In this document: piece after piece, positions 1 to 9,652 of the stretch
How positions within the stretch are numbered: position 1 is the stretch's first letter
Layout of the letters: every line of letters starts with the position of its first letter
Assembly (NCBI RefSeq): GCF_003095655.1
Contig: NZ_CP029151.1
Location: forward strand, 2,355,001 to 2,419,000
Source of the DNA: Dokdonia sp. Dokd-P16
GTDB lineage: Bacteria > Bacteroidota > Bacteroidia > Flavobacteriales > Flavobacteriaceae
Direction: 5' to 3'
Length of the DNA: 64,000 nucleotides
Notes under the pieces: generated by a model
Database searches by the model: none
The model's input: only the letters and a program-made list of their open reading frames with translations
What the model was told of the DNA's origin: nothing
Made by a program: the position numbers and the translations under genes

Positions 1-89
1 ACGTATTCTCGCCAATAAGAGAAGATTTTATGGAATAGTTAATATTTTAACACATTAATTTTTGTATTAACAGAATATTATACCCATAT

Positions 90-127
90 TTGGTAAACCA
101 ATTTGGTTGACCAGTTTGGTAAACCAA
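90..127. promoter_or_regulatory. Three tandem TTGGTnnACCAA operators upstream of the alginate locus
   Basis: Three near-identical 12-bp palindromes lie at 90-101 (TTGGTAAACCAA), 103-114 (TTGGTTGACCAG) and 116-127 (TTGGTAAACCAA), with an exact 13-bp period. The TTGGTnnACCAA form is the known type of site for FadR-subfamily GntR regulators of hexuronate genes (ExuR/UxuR-like). A FadR-type regulator is encoded at 6711-7415. I infer that it binds here to control the susC operon. I saw no other copy of this array in the window. Confidence 0.72.
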
Positions 128-303
128 AAAAAAGGACAGCTTCGACACCGTCCTCTTTACTATTACTTCTGGTACGAAGTATAAATAAGCTCAGCAAGCT
201 TATCTGTTGTAAATGTATGAAATAGCATACAGAGTTTAGAGCAGTTAATATGTTTCTGAGGATTATTTAATAAAACAAATTAATTTAATCTAAATCATTA
301 ATT

Positions 304-3300
304 ATGAATGTAAAAACTAAGTTTTCCTTAGTCCTTTTTCTTTTATGCGGTGTTTTACTGTATGGGCAGGAAAGTTACTTATTAAAGGGAACTGTTGTGT
401 CTGAGGAAGGGAATTCTCCTATCCCAGGTGTGAATGTATCAGTGCTTAATTCTCAAACGGGAGTTTCTACTGATTTTGATGGTAACTACGAGATTTCTGT
501 TACCGCAAACGATATAGTGCAGTTTACATATGTAGGTTTTACGCCACAAGTAGTAACGATAACTGGACAGACTAGAGCAGATATAGTCTTGAAAATTGAT
601 GCAGGAACACTAGATGAGGTTGTTGTAATAGGATATGGGTCTCAATCTAGAACAAAAATTACAGGTGCTGTAGGAAAAGTAAAAAATGAAGATCTTGATC
701 AAATAGCTGTAGGAACTGCAAATGAAGCCTTAGTAGGGCAAGTAGCAGGTCTTAATATACAAGCTACAGAAGGAGAAGCAGGATCAAATTCAACTATCAA
801 TATTAGAGGTATTGGTTCTATAGCAGGAGCTAGTGGACCTCTTCTTGTAGTAGATGGTGTTGTGCTAGATGCCGAATTTTTAAACACAGTAGATGTAAAT
901 GATATTGAATCTGTAGAGGTTCTTAAAGATGCGGCTTCAGCGGCAATTTATGGTTCGCGAGCTTCTGGTGGTGTAATTATCATTTCTACAAAACAAGGTA
1001 AGGAAGGTAAAACTCGTTTTAGCTACAATACTTTTACTGGTTTTAAAGAAGCTAGACAGAGTGATGATTATGACATAAGTGTAGCAAAGTCACATGCAGA
1101 AGAGCTAGCACAAACTGGCGAACTTTCTTTACGTTCTCAGTATAGAGAGCTTTTAGGTATAGATCAGTCTTGGCAAGATCGCATTTTTGACGGTGGTATT
1201 ATTGAGAGCCATTCTTTAAGTGCTAGGGGAGGTAGTGAGAAAACAAAATTTAATACATCACTTTCTTATTTACATGATGAAGGGGTACTTCTTACAGATG
1301 ATTTCAAAAAATATAATTTTAGATTAAAAGTTGACACAGAAGTAAATGATAAATTTTCTTTTGGAGCAAATATTGCTCCGTCTTATACAAACCGAAGACG
1401 TTTTGATGGTTCTACACATGATATTTTAAGACAACAACCTTGGTTGCCTACATATCACGATGAAAATTCAATTCAGTATGTGGACAGAGAAAATTTTCCT
1501 AATGTACAAATAGGGGATTATGCTAAGGAGCGTCACTTTGATAACTATGATCTTTTTGGAGACGGAAGCGAGTTAGTAGATATAAGTACTACAAGCAATC
1601 AAAATCCGGCAGCAAAAGTATTAGAAAGACATAGAACAGATGAGCAGTTTAGAATGTACGGTAACTTCTATGGGAAATATAAACTAGCTAAAGGTCTTAG
1701 CTTCAAAGCTACTTTAGGTGGGGATTACCAAAACAGAAAGCAAAGACGCTGGCAAGGTGTTGAAGCTAGTCGTAACGGATCTTCTGCAGCGCAGTTAGAT
1801 CTTGATACGTTTGATCAAATTCACATCTTAACGGAGGGATTATTATCTTATGATACTTCTTTTGGATCGCATAATATAAGTGCTATTCTTGGAGCATCGG
1901 CAGAGAAGTGGGATCGCGAGTATAGCGCTATTGGTGTAAATGGATTTGAAAACGATTTAATACAAACCCTAGGTGGAGGTACATCTGTAATAGAAAATAT
2001 TTCATATAATACAGAGGAGCGTTTAGTTTCTTTCTTTGGACGTGTTAATTATTCTTTTGAAGATAAATATTTAGCTTCTGCAAGTTTAAGAACAGATGGA
2101 CATTCATCTTTTGGTGTAAACAATAAATATGGTTATTTTCCAGCAGTGTCTGTTGGTTGGAACCTTGCTAGAGAAGATTTCTTAAGCGAGAGTGATGTAA
2201 TAAGCGATTTAAAGCTAAGAGCAAGTTATGGTTTTACAGGAAATAAAGACATTAGTCTAGGTAGCGGTGTGATTTCAGATAATATTGAGTTGTACCCTTC
2301 TTTACAATTATACGGACCTAATTCTGCAATTTTTGGAAACGAAGTTTCTAGTGGTTTAGCTCCAATAAATGTTGCAAATCCAGATTTGCAGTGGGAACGT
2401 TCAAGTGAAGCAAATGTCGCGGTAGACTTTGGCTTTTTCAACGGTAGGATATCTGGATCAATAGATGCATATAATAAAGTCTCTGATCAATTATTGTTGA
2501 GCGTGCCTATCTCTACTACAACAGGTTTTAGAGAAGGACTTGCAAATCGTGGAGAGGTTGTTAATAGAGGTATCGAAGTAGAGTTACGAACTCGTAATAT
2601 CACTAATGAGAAATTCACATGGAGAACTACAATACTAGCATCTACAAATGAAAATGAATTAACTGACTTTGCAGGAGCAAGCGGACTTATCACAAATGTA
2701 GATGATAAAAGAGCAGCAGAGTGGATTACACTAGAAGGACAGCCTATATCTTCTTTTTACGGTTTTGTAGTAGATAGAGAAGTACCTGTAGAATTTGTAA
2801 CAGATCCTTACGCAGTTGTAGGAGGAGAAGCTCAGGATGTATACGTTAGAGATTTAAATGGAGATGGATTAATTGATAATGATGATAAAACAATTATAGG
2901 AGATCCTTTTCCAGATCTTGTATGGAGTATAGCAAATGATTTCCAAATAGGAGATGTTGATTTTAGCTTCACCTTTCAAGGAAGCTGGGGAGCAGAAGTG
3001 CGTAACATAGCAGATCAATATATATTTAATCACTTTAGTAGTCGTGAGGGTACAAACCTTGACGTAGCTACAGATCAGAATTTCTTACAACAAAAGATTT
3101 TTACAGATGCTATCATCTCAGATGCGTCATACGTAGCGCTACGTACGTTAAATCTAGGTTACACATTAGACACAGACCTTATAAGTCAAGTAGGTCTTAG
3201 TAAAGCTAGGGTGTATGTTTCAGGGCAAAACCTCTTATACTTCACAGCAGATGGTTATACTGGATGGAATCCAGAATCATATCAAAATGAAGGTGCATTA

Positions 3301-3372
3301 AATGTAGGATACCAGCGTGGAGGAAATCCTATAGCTCGTACTATTTCATTAGGATTAAACTTAGAATTTTAA
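304..3372 (+). CDS. SusC/RagA-family TonB-dependent outer-membrane receptor (alginate locus)
   Basis: This is a 1022-residue outer-membrane oligosaccharide importer of the SusC family. It has a signal peptide (about residues 1-21, ending LLYGQ), a carboxypeptidase-like beta-sandwich (about 25-100), a TonB box DEVVVIGYG at 104-112, then a plug and a long beta-barrel ending in LNLEF. The susD gene starts 18 nt after its stop, and a PL7 alginate lyase lies in the same run of genes. By analogy with other polysaccharide utilisation loci it would import alginate oligosaccharides with TonB-ExbBD energy. The substrate is inferred from context, not from the receptor sequence. The ATG start gives a normal signal peptide. 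Expression is probably controlled by the operator triplet at 90-127. Confidence 0.95.
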   Translation: MNVKTKFSLVLFLLCGVLLYGQESYLLKGTVVSEEGNSPIPGVNVSVLNSQTGVSTDFDGNYEISVTANDIVQFTYVGFTPQVVTITGQTRADIVLKIDAGTLDEVVVIGYGSQSRTKITGAVGKVKNEDLDQIAVGTANEALVGQVAGLNIQATEGEAGSNSTINIRGIGSIAGASGPLLVVDGVVLDAEFLNTVDVNDIESVEVLKDAASAAIYGSRASGGVIIISTKQGKEGKTRFSYNTFTGFKEARQSDDYDISVAKSHAEELAQTGELSLRSQYRELLGIDQSWQDRIFDGGIIESHSLSARGGSEKTKFNTSLSYLHDEGVLLTDDFKKYNFRLKVDTEVNDKFSFGANIAPSYTNRRRFDGSTHDILRQQPWLPTYHDENSIQYVDRENFPNVQIGDYAKERHFDNYDLFGDGSELVDISTTSNQNPAAKVLERHRTDEQFRMYGNFYGKYKLAKGLSFKATLGGDYQNRKQRRWQGVEASRNGSSAAQLDLDTFDQIHILTEGLLSYDTSFGSHNISAILGASAEKWDREYSAIGVNGFENDLIQTLGGGTSVIENISYNTEERLVSFFGRVNYSFEDKYLASASLRTDGHSSFGVNNKYGYFPAVSVGWNLAREDFLSESDVISDLKLRASYGFTGNKDISLGSGVISDNIELYPSLQLYGPNSAIFGNEVSSGLAPINVANPDLQWERSSEANVAVDFGFFNGRISGSIDAYNKVSDQLLLSVPISTTTGFREGLANRGEVVNRGIEVELRTRNITNEKFTWRTTILASTNENELTDFAGASGLITNVDDKRAAEWITLEGQPISSFYGFVVDREVPVEFVTDPYAVVGGEAQDVYVRDLNGDGLIDNDDKTIIGDPFPDLVWSIANDFQIGDVDFSFTFQGSWGAEVRNIADQYIFNHFSSREGTNLDVATDQNFLQQKIFTDAIISDASYVALRTLNLGYTLDTDLISQVGLSKARVYVSGQNLLYFTADGYTGWNPESYQNEGALNVGYQRGGNPIARTISLGLNLEF

Positions 3373-3389
3373 AATTAAAAGACAGAACT

Positions 3390-4823
3390 ATGAAAACATA
3401 TAAATTTTTAATGATGTTATTAGTTGTTGTGAGCTTTGCTTCTTGCGGTGACGATTTTTTAGAGCCTGTACCAACAGCTGTGTTGGTAGGTGATACTTTT
3501 CCAACAAATGAGAGTGATCTTGAATCTGTTCTTACTACGGTTTACGATGCGCTACAAGGAGTTAATAGTCTTGAGATTACAGACAATAATCTTAATCATG
3601 GACAGCAAATAGAGTTTTACGTAACAGAAATGTTAAGTGATAACACAAGGTCAAAAAGTGGAGAAGGAGAAGCAGGTCAGTTTGATAGCTTTACTGTACA
3701 ACCTACAAACGGTTTTGTGTTTGATTACTACCGTAGTATGTATAGTGTCATTACAAGAGCAAATCTAGTTCTTGAAAATATTGACCTAGCCATTACAGAT
3801 GGTGATCGTATCGAAGGAGAAGCTCGTTTTATGAGAGCACTAGCATATTTTAATCTTGTGCGTTCTTTTGGAGATGTACCATTAATTGATGGACCTATCT
3901 TGATAGAAGATGTAGAGACTCAATTTACACGTGTGCCTTCTAGCGAGGTCTATAGCTTTATTGTAGCAGATTTACAATCTGCGGTGTCTAAGTTGGGAAG
4001 TACGACTACTGCAAACAGAGCTTCAAAAGCTGCTGCCCAAGGAATCTTAGCCAAGGTTTATTTAACGCAAAGAAGTAACTATGGAGAAGCTCAGAGTTTA
4101 CTAGAGGAAATTATAGCAAGTCAAGAATATGCTCTTGAATCTGATTTTAGAGATGTGTTTTATAATGAAGCAAATGGTGAAAACATTTTTACTGTTGGTT
4201 ATGTAGCGAGTTCTTCTTTAGATAGTCAAAACTTTTCGGCAGAGATGCTTAACGGTGTAGGACGTACTAGTGGAGTAAATTATGTGACAGATGAGGCTAT
4301 TGCAGCTTTAGATGAATTTGGAGGTGAGAGAGCACAATATTCAAAGCGCGTTGATCCTGGTCAAACTACACAAACGCAAGTTGTAAAATATTTACCTAAT
4401 GGTGATGCAAACTTAGGAATTGAGCCTACAAGCTCAGATCCTACAAGTGCAGGTAATGATTGGATTATACTAAGATACTCTGATGTATTACTTATGCACG
4501 TCGAGGCTATTTTAGCTGGAGGCGCGGTAACACAATCATCAAACGCTTTAGAATCTTTTCAAGAAGTAAGAGATAGAGCAGGCTTAACTGATATTGTAGA
4601 AGAAGTTACATCAGAGCAATTACTAATAGAACGTCGTGTTGAATTAGCTTTTGAAAATCATAGAATCCATGATTTAAAAAGATTTGGAGCAGCACAACAA
4701 GTACTAACTGATTTTTCTAATGCCAACGGACATAGCTTTAGCGCTACAGACCTCTTATTACCACTTCCTCAATTTGAGGTTAACTTGAGTAATGGTCAAT
4801 TGACGCAAAATCCAGGCTACTAA
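3390..4823 (+). CDS. SusD/RagB-family glycan-binding lipoprotein
   Basis: This 477-residue surface lipoprotein would cap the SusC barrel and bind the oligosaccharide. The N-terminus is a lipoprotein signal with lipobox FASC (Cys19) followed by GDD, a surface-export-like context. The SusD/TPR fold is recognisable from segments such as EGEARFMRALAYFNLVRSFG and the C-terminal ERRVELAFENHRIHDLKRFG. The length is slightly short of the typical 500-600 residues, but both ends look complete. It is cotranscribed with susC (18-nt gap) and the PKD lipoprotein (16-nt gap). The predicted ligand, alginate oligosaccharide, is inferred from the PL7 lyase nearby. Confidence 0.94.
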   Translation: MKTYKFLMMLLVVVSFASCGDDFLEPVPTAVLVGDTFPTNESDLESVLTTVYDALQGVNSLEITDNNLNHGQQIEFYVTEMLSDNTRSKSGEGEAGQFDSFTVQPTNGFVFDYYRSMYSVITRANLVLENIDLAITDGDRIEGEARFMRALAYFNLVRSFGDVPLIDGPILIEDVETQFTRVPSSEVYSFIVADLQSAVSKLGSTTTANRASKAAAQGILAKVYLTQRSNYGEAQSLLEEIIASQEYALESDFRDVFYNEANGENIFTVGYVASSSLDSQNFSAEMLNGVGRTSGVNYVTDEAIAALDEFGGERAQYSKRVDPGQTTQTQVVKYLPNGDANLGIEPTSSDPTSAGNDWIILRYSDVLLMHVEAILAGGAVTQSSNALESFQEVRDRAGLTDIVEEVTSEQLLIERRVELAFENHRIHDLKRFGAAQQVLTDFSNANGHSFSATDLLLPLPQFEVNLSNGQLTQNPGY

Positions 4824-4839
4824 TAATAAAAATAATACT

Positions 4840-5676
4840 ATGAGATATTTTATAACACCAAGAAAATTTGTTTTTCTTTTAATAGGTATGGTTATTTCAG
4901 TTTCTTGTGAGAATGAATTAGATCTTCCAGAGGCCGGAAGTCGTGCAGATACAATGCCTCCAGAAGCTAACTTTTCTGCTACAAGAGATGTAAATAACTT
5001 TGATATTTATACGTTTTCAAACCTTTCTACAAGCGCAACAACCTATGCTTGGGATTACGGAGATGGTAATACGTCATCGACAATTGATGGTCAAAATCAA
5101 TATGCTGCAGAAGGAGTATATACGATTACATTAACAGCATCAGATGCTTTAGGTGTGACTAGTACATTTTCGTCAGATATCGAGGTAATTGAGCCAGAGG
5201 AGCCAGATGCGATTATTCCAGTAATACTAGAAGCTAGTTTTGAAGATAACTCTTTACCAGATGGTACTGGAGACGGACGTGACTCTTGGAGAAATTCTGA
5301 CTTAGGAGGCGTTATCCAGATCAATACAAGCTCTTCTGTTCCTGATGGAGGTCAAGCAGCAAAATTTCCAAGCGATGGAAGCAGAATTGCCTACCAAGAA
5401 ATAGAAGTAACTCCTAATACAGATTATACTATTACCTACTCTTATAGATTAGAAGGAGCAGGAGGAGAAGCAACTGTTGCTATTTTACCAGGTGGAGGTT
5501 ATACAGATCTTACAGTAGCACAAGGAGCTGCAATTATAGAGTTTACAGGATCTGCAGAAGACTACACTCTTACTACGCTTAATTTTAATTCTGGGGTAAG
5601 CAGCACAGTAAGCATTCTTATATATAACGCAAATGTAGAAGCAAGAGTAGATAATTTTACTGCAGCAGTACAATAG
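4840..5676 (+). CDS. PKD-domain surface lipoprotein, probable alginate-binding protein
   Basis: This 278-residue protein has a lipoprotein signal (lipobox SVSC, Cys near residue 23). A PKD domain follows at about residues 40-118, recognised by the YAWDYGDGNTSS segment and YTITLTASDA. The C-terminal part (about 128-278) looks like a beta-sandwich carbohydrate-binding module: ASFEDNSLPDG at its start, then a TDYTITYSYRL strand, and ARVDNFTAAVQ at the end. It occupies the usual place of a SusE/SusF-like surface glycan-binding protein after SusD, and the PL7 gene starts 8 nt after its stop. No catalytic motif was seen. Binding to alginate is inferred from position. Confidence 0.82.
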   Translation: MRYFITPRKFVFLLIGMVISVSCENELDLPEAGSRADTMPPEANFSATRDVNNFDIYTFSNLSTSATTYAWDYGDGNTSSTIDGQNQYAAEGVYTITLTASDALGVTSTFSSDIEVIEPEEPDAIIPVILEASFEDNSLPDGTGDGRDSWRNSDLGGVIQINTSSSVPDGGQAAKFPSDGSRIAYQEIEVTPNTDYTITYSYRLEGAGGEATVAILPGGGYTDLTVAQGAAIIEFTGSAEDYTLTTLNFNSGVSSTVSILIYNANVEARVDNFTAAVQ

Positions 5677-5683
5677 AACAATT

Positions 5684-6598
5684 ATGTTGAAGACTTTCAT
5701 ATTATTAAGCACACTATTACTTTCTGTAAGTTTGTCCTTTGGGCAAACTTCAGAAAATAGTGGTACATCATCTCTTGAACAAGATGAAGTTAGTGCTAGT
5801 AAAATATCAAAAAGAAAGAAAAAGCGTAAAAAATATAAGTTACCAAAGGTAGATCTATCTCACTGGAAAGTAACAATTCCAGTAGGTGAGCCTAAGATTA
5901 TTGAAGTGGATCCTCCAGAGATTTTGGATTATGCCACAAATGAAGTTTTAAAACCCTACATGTACAATGACTCTACAAAAGGAGCTCTTGTTTTTCATGC
6001 AGTACCTGCACAGACCACTACAAATACAAAATATTCTAGGTCAGAGCTCAGAGAGCAGATGGTGCCAGGTAATAATTCTGTAAACTGGACTTTTGTACAA
6101 GGCGGTAAACTTAAAGTGAAAATGGCCATGGATAAAATTTCTCGTGATGAGAATGGTAAGTATCACAAAACAATTATCACGCAGATACACGGTAGACTTA
6201 CTAACAAGCAGCGTGATAAGATTGGACAGAAAGATAATAATGCGCCTCCTATTTTAAAGATTTATTGGCAGAATGGTAAAATAAGAGTAAAAACAAAGAA
6301 GTTAAGAACGCTTGACATTGGGCCTGTAGAAATTCTAAAAAAAGAATCGTGGGTTGATGATGAAGGGTTTAATTTTGAACAAAAGGTAGGTTTTAAAAAA
6401 TTTACAATAGAGGTAGAAGTAGAAGAAGGTAAAATGGTGATTTCTCTTAATGGTCAAGAGTATAAAACCTATGAAGATGTACACATGCAACGATGGGGTG
6501 TTTTTGAAAACTACTTTAAGGTTGGAAACTATCTTCAAACAAGAGACGAGAATGCATTTGCAGATGTTAGAGTCTACAATATAGAGGTTGAGCATTAA
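5684..6598 (+). CDS. PL7 family alginate lyase, secreted
   Basis: The 304-residue enzyme cleaves alginate by beta-elimination. Three conserved PL7 blocks are present in order: RSELREQM at 119-126, QIHG at 167-170 and YFKVGNYLQ at 277-285. These carry the Arg, Gln/His and Tyr residues of the family active site. A signal peptide ends near residue 20 (SLSFGQ). Between it and the catalytic domain is an unusually basic linker (KRKKKRKKYK, about 43-52), which could bind the polyanionic substrate or the cell surface. No T9SS C-terminal domain is visible. It is the last gene of the susC run and the only lyase in the window. The QIH variant is often linked to guluronate-containing substrates, but specificity cannot be read with certainty. 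Confidence 0.93.
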   Translation: MLKTFILLSTLLLSVSLSFGQTSENSGTSSLEQDEVSASKISKRKKKRKKYKLPKVDLSHWKVTIPVGEPKIIEVDPPEILDYATNEVLKPYMYNDSTKGALVFHAVPAQTTTNTKYSRSELREQMVPGNNSVNWTFVQGGKLKVKMAMDKISRDENGKYHKTIITQIHGRLTNKQRDKIGQKDNNAPPILKIYWQNGKIRVKTKKLRTLDIGPVEILKKESWVDDEGFNFEQKVGFKKFTIEVEVEEGKMVISLNGQEYKTYEDVHMQRWGVFENYFKVGNYLQTRDENAFADVRVYNIEVEH

Positions 6599-6710
6599 TT
6601 AAAATGATAAATCACATTGTTATCTATTATAAATCAATAACTTTCTATAGATTTTAAGTTACTGTTTTAAGAATTAAGAAGAATTATTTTAGGAATTAAA
6701 TTGTTACGAT

Positions 6711-7415
6711 ATGAAACTGGAGACACGTACAAAGACGACAGAAAATAAGGATACAGGTTTAGAGATTATTGGACAAATTAGAGATATAATAAATCTCAAA
6801 AATTTGGAACCTGGTGATAAGTTACCTTCTGAGCGTATGCTCTCTGATCGTTTTGAAGTGACTCGCAGTAGTGTGAGAGAAGCTATTCAAAAATTAGAAT
6901 TTTATGGTATTCTTAAATCGATTCCTCAGAGTGGAACTTTTGTGGCAAACATAGGTGTGATTGCTCTTAATGGGATGATAGATGATATTCTTAAACTTGA
7001 AGATCCAGACTTCAAATCGTTAGTCGAAACACGTATTCTATTAGAACTTAAAACTGCCAGACTGGCTGCAATAAGGCGTACAGATAGTGATCTTAAAAAA
7101 ATGCGACAAGCGCTAGACGCTTACACAGAAAAAGTAATTAATGGTGAAGATGCGGTTCAAGAAGATTTACTCTTTCACCTTGCCATTGCAAAGGCATCTG
7201 GTAATAGTACAATGAACAATTTCATGCTGATTATCACTCCAGAAATTATTACAAATTTTGAAAAATATCATGTTTGTGATTCCGGAATGTCACAATCGGC
7301 TATAGAAGAGCATGAGAAAATCTACCTCGCAATTGAGCAACAAAAACCTCAAGAAGCAAAAGCAATGATGAAAAAACACTTCAAAGCTCTGTATCAATAT
7401 TGCTATAATATTTAA
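6711..7415 (+). CDS. GntR-family regulator, FadR subfamily (alginate/hexuronate regulator)
   Basis: This 234-residue regulator has an N-terminal winged helix-turn-helix (about 20-82: LPSERMLSDRFEVTRSSVREAIQ, then GILKSIPQSGTFVA) and an alpha-helical FCD effector domain (about 97-228). It sits between the susC-lyase genes and the catabolic genes, like the GntR repressor known from other flavobacterial alginate operons (AusR in Zobellia, from memory). The operator triplet at 90-127 has the expected TTGGTnnACCAA form. The likely inducer is an alginate-derived keto-deoxy sugar acid such as KDG. That point is inference. Confidence 0.9.
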   Translation: MKLETRTKTTENKDTGLEIIGQIRDIINLKNLEPGDKLPSERMLSDRFEVTRSSVREAIQKLEFYGILKSIPQSGTFVANIGVIALNGMIDDILKLEDPDFKSLVETRILLELKTARLAAIRRTDSDLKKMRQALDAYTEKVINGEDAVQEDLLFHLAIAKASGNSTMNNFMLIITPEIITNFEKYHVCDSGMSQSAIEEHEKIYLAIEQQKPQEAKAMMKKHFKALYQYCYNI

Positions 7416-7424
7416 GTGATAAAA

Positions 7425-7444
7425 TACGCTTTCGCGAAAGCGTA
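7425..7444. repeat. Palindrome copy 1 (intergenic)
   Basis: The core GCTTTCGCGAAAGC is extended by TAC/GTA flanks into a 20-bp perfect palindrome. It lies 10 nt after the GntR-gene stop and before the MFS gene. No U-run follows, so it does not look like a normal intrinsic terminator. Confidence 0.95.
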
Positions 7445-7545
7445 AAACTCAAGAAAAGACTGAAAAAATTGAACGTCATCTACGCATGGCTAGGGTGATT
7501 TTTTGCCTTATTTAAAAGAATTAATTAGATATAAAATTATAGTTT

Positions 7546-8847
7546 ATGAAACTTAAAGGACTAAGATGGTGGGTTGTAGGGCTTATAGCGCTGGCAACTG
7601 TTATTAATTATATAGACCGTCAAGCTTTAGTTGTTTTATGGCCTAGTATCGCAGAAGATTTATATCCAGATAAGACTACAACAGAGAGAAAAGAAATCTA
7701 CGCTTTGATATCGGTAGTTTTTATGTTTTCATATGCTTTTGGACAATCCATTTTTGGGAAAATCTTTGATAAAGTAGGGACCCGATTTGGTTTTGTATTA
7801 TCAATTGGATTTTGGTCTATCGCTACAGCACTACATGCGCTAGCAAATGGAGTATTGAGTTTCTCAATCTTCAGATCAATATTAGGAGTTTCTGAAGCCG
7901 GAAACTGGCCTGGAGCAGCCAAAGGAAATGCCGAATGGTTTCCAGCCACAGAGAGAGCGTTTGCACAAGGATTATTTAATTCTGGAGCGGCTATAGGCGG
8001 TATTGTTGCAATTCCCACGATTGCTTTTTTGACTGTTTATTTCAGTTGGCAAATGATATTTGTAATCATAGGACTTATAGGATTGTTATGGTTAATTCCT
8101 TGGTTAATATTAGTCAAAGCCCCACCTAAGAGTCACCCGTGGTTAACAGAATTAGAAAAGCAACATATTTTAAAGGGGCAAAAGATAAAAGAAGAGACAG
8201 AGGAGGATGAAAAACTAAGGGAGTATAACCCTCCTGTAGGAGAGTTGCTATCTAAAAAGCAAAGTTGGGGAGTTATTATTGCCTCTGCGGCGATAGATCC
8301 AATATGGTGGCTATTTGTTTTTTGGATCCCTATATACCTTTCAGAAGTGTATGGTATGGATGTAAAAGCGATAGGTATCTATGGTTGGGTTCCTTATGTA
8401 GGAGCGATGTTTGGAGCTTGGTTTGGTGGTTTATTGGCGCAAAATAGATTAAAATCAGGGTGGAATATTAACAAGACTCGTAAGATGGTAATAACACTAG
8501 GTTGTGTCATTATGCTTCCTGCGCTTCTTGCCTTATCAAATCCAGGATCACCTATAGCAGCTGTTTTAATAATGGCAGTAGTGCTATTTGGATTTCAAAC
8601 AGCAATAGGAAATGTACAAACACTACCAAGTGATTTGTACGGTAAAAAGACAGTAGGTACACTTTCAGGCTTTGCAGGAACAGCGGCAAAACTTACAGGA
8701 GCAGGACTCGTTGCGCTAGTACCTAAATTAACAGTAGGTGGTAATTATACACCAGCCTTTGTAATAGGCGCAGCATTAGCATTTATAGTAATAGCAAGTG
8801 TATGGATATTGATTCCTAAAATTGAACTTCTTAAATCAAATAGATAA
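7546..8847 (+). CDS. MFS transporter, hexuronate/DEH type (ExuT-like)
   Basis: The 433-residue inner-membrane protein has about 12 predicted membrane segments. It resembles the anion:cation symporter branch of the MFS (ExuT and glucarate porters): the INYIDRQAL segment in helix 1, GKIFDKVGTRFG in the first loop and GVSEAGNWPGAAK. It begins the catabolic gene run, followed by an SDR reductase (24-nt gap), KDG kinase and KDPG aldolase. It would carry unsaturated or keto uronates from alginate into the cytoplasm. The substrate is inferred from context and family. Confidence 0.9.
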   Translation: MKLKGLRWWVVGLIALATVINYIDRQALVVLWPSIAEDLYPDKTTTERKEIYALISVVFMFSYAFGQSIFGKIFDKVGTRFGFVLSIGFWSIATALHALANGVLSFSIFRSILGVSEAGNWPGAAKGNAEWFPATERAFAQGLFNSGAAIGGIVAIPTIAFLTVYFSWQMIFVIIGLIGLLWLIPWLILVKAPPKSHPWLTELEKQHILKGQKIKEETEEDEKLREYNPPVGELLSKKQSWGVIIASAAIDPIWWLFVFWIPIYLSEVYGMDVKAIGIYGWVPYVGAMFGAWFGGLLAQNRLKSGWNINKTRKMVITLGCVIMLPALLALSNPGSPIAAVLIMAVVLFGFQTAIGNVQTLPSDLYGKKTVGTLSGFAGTAAKLTGAGLVALVPKLTVGGNYTPAFVIGAALAFIVIASVWILIPKIELLKSNR

Positions 8848-8871
8848 TAATAAAAAGTAAAAATTAATATT

Positions 8872-9633
8872 ATGAGTAATAAAGGAAAAGTAGCTATCAT
8901 AACTGGAGCCACAGGAGGAATAGGATTTGCAGTAGCAAAACGATTAGGCCACGATGGATATACCGTTGTAATTAACGGAATTCAAGATGAAGATGGTGCA
9001 AAAAGACTTGAGGAGCTTAAGGCAGAAGGTATTACTGCCGAGTATTATGGCTTTGACGTTACTAATGATGAAGCGGTAACAGAAAATATCAAGAAAATAG
9101 GGGAGAAGTACGGTAAGATAGATGTACTTGTGAACAACGCTGGAGGACTAGGTGGTCGTTCAAGATTTGAAGAGATGACTACAGAGTTTTACAGATTTGT
9201 AATGGCGCTTAACTTAGACTCAGTATTCTTTGCTTCTAGAGCAGCAATACCATTCCTTAAGAAAGGAGATCACCCTACAATCATTAACTATACTTCTAAC
9301 GCTGGGTGGAATGCTGGCGGACCAGGAGCTGGGATTTATGGTACTTCAAAAGCTGGTGTTCATACAATCACGAGAGCACTAGCAAAGGATCTAGCTGAGT
9401 ATGGTATCCGTGTGAATGCAGTATCACCAGGAACTATTGATACACCTTTCCACAAGCAAATTAAAGAGACTAAACCAGAAGTGTTTGCTTCATGGGCAAA
9501 TAACATTATGTTAGGTCGTCTTGGTCAGCCAGATGATGTAGCGGGTGTAGTATCATTCCTTGCGAGTAAAGATGCAGCCTTCTTAACTGCCGAAACAATT
9601 CAAGTAGGTGGTGGTCAAGCATTAGGTATTTAA
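8872..9633 (+). CDS. SDR oxidoreductase, probable DEH reductase
   Basis: The 253-residue classical short-chain dehydrogenase carries the cofactor motif TGATGGIG (about residues 12-19), NNAGG, a YGTSK catalytic pair near residue 164, and a C-terminal VGGGQALGI. Between an uptake MFS and KDG kinase, the expected reaction is reduction of 4-deoxy-L-erythro-5-hexoseulose uronate (DEH) to 2-keto-3-deoxygluconate. KduD-type activity on the isomerised form is an alternative that sequence alone cannot exclude. NADH/NADPH preference cannot be judged. The genes are on one strand with short gaps, consistent with one operon. Confidence 0.88.
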   Translation: MSNKGKVAIITGATGGIGFAVAKRLGHDGYTVVINGIQDEDGAKRLEELKAEGITAEYYGFDVTNDEAVTENIKKIGEKYGKIDVLVNNAGGLGGRSRFEEMTTEFYRFVMALNLDSVFFASRAAIPFLKKGDHPTIINYTSNAGWNAGGPGAGIYGTSKAGVHTITRALAKDLAEYGIRVNAVSPGTIDTPFHKQIKETKPEVFASWANNIMLGRLGQPDDVAGVVSFLASKDAAFLTAETIQVGGGQALGI

Positions 9634-9652
9634 TAAAATATATTCTTAGAAT

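Noticed and set aside
132-155. Hairpin GGAC..GTCC after the operators as a terminator
   Set aside because: The stem relies on G-U pairs on the minus strand, where no gene would end; on the plus strand it is weak.
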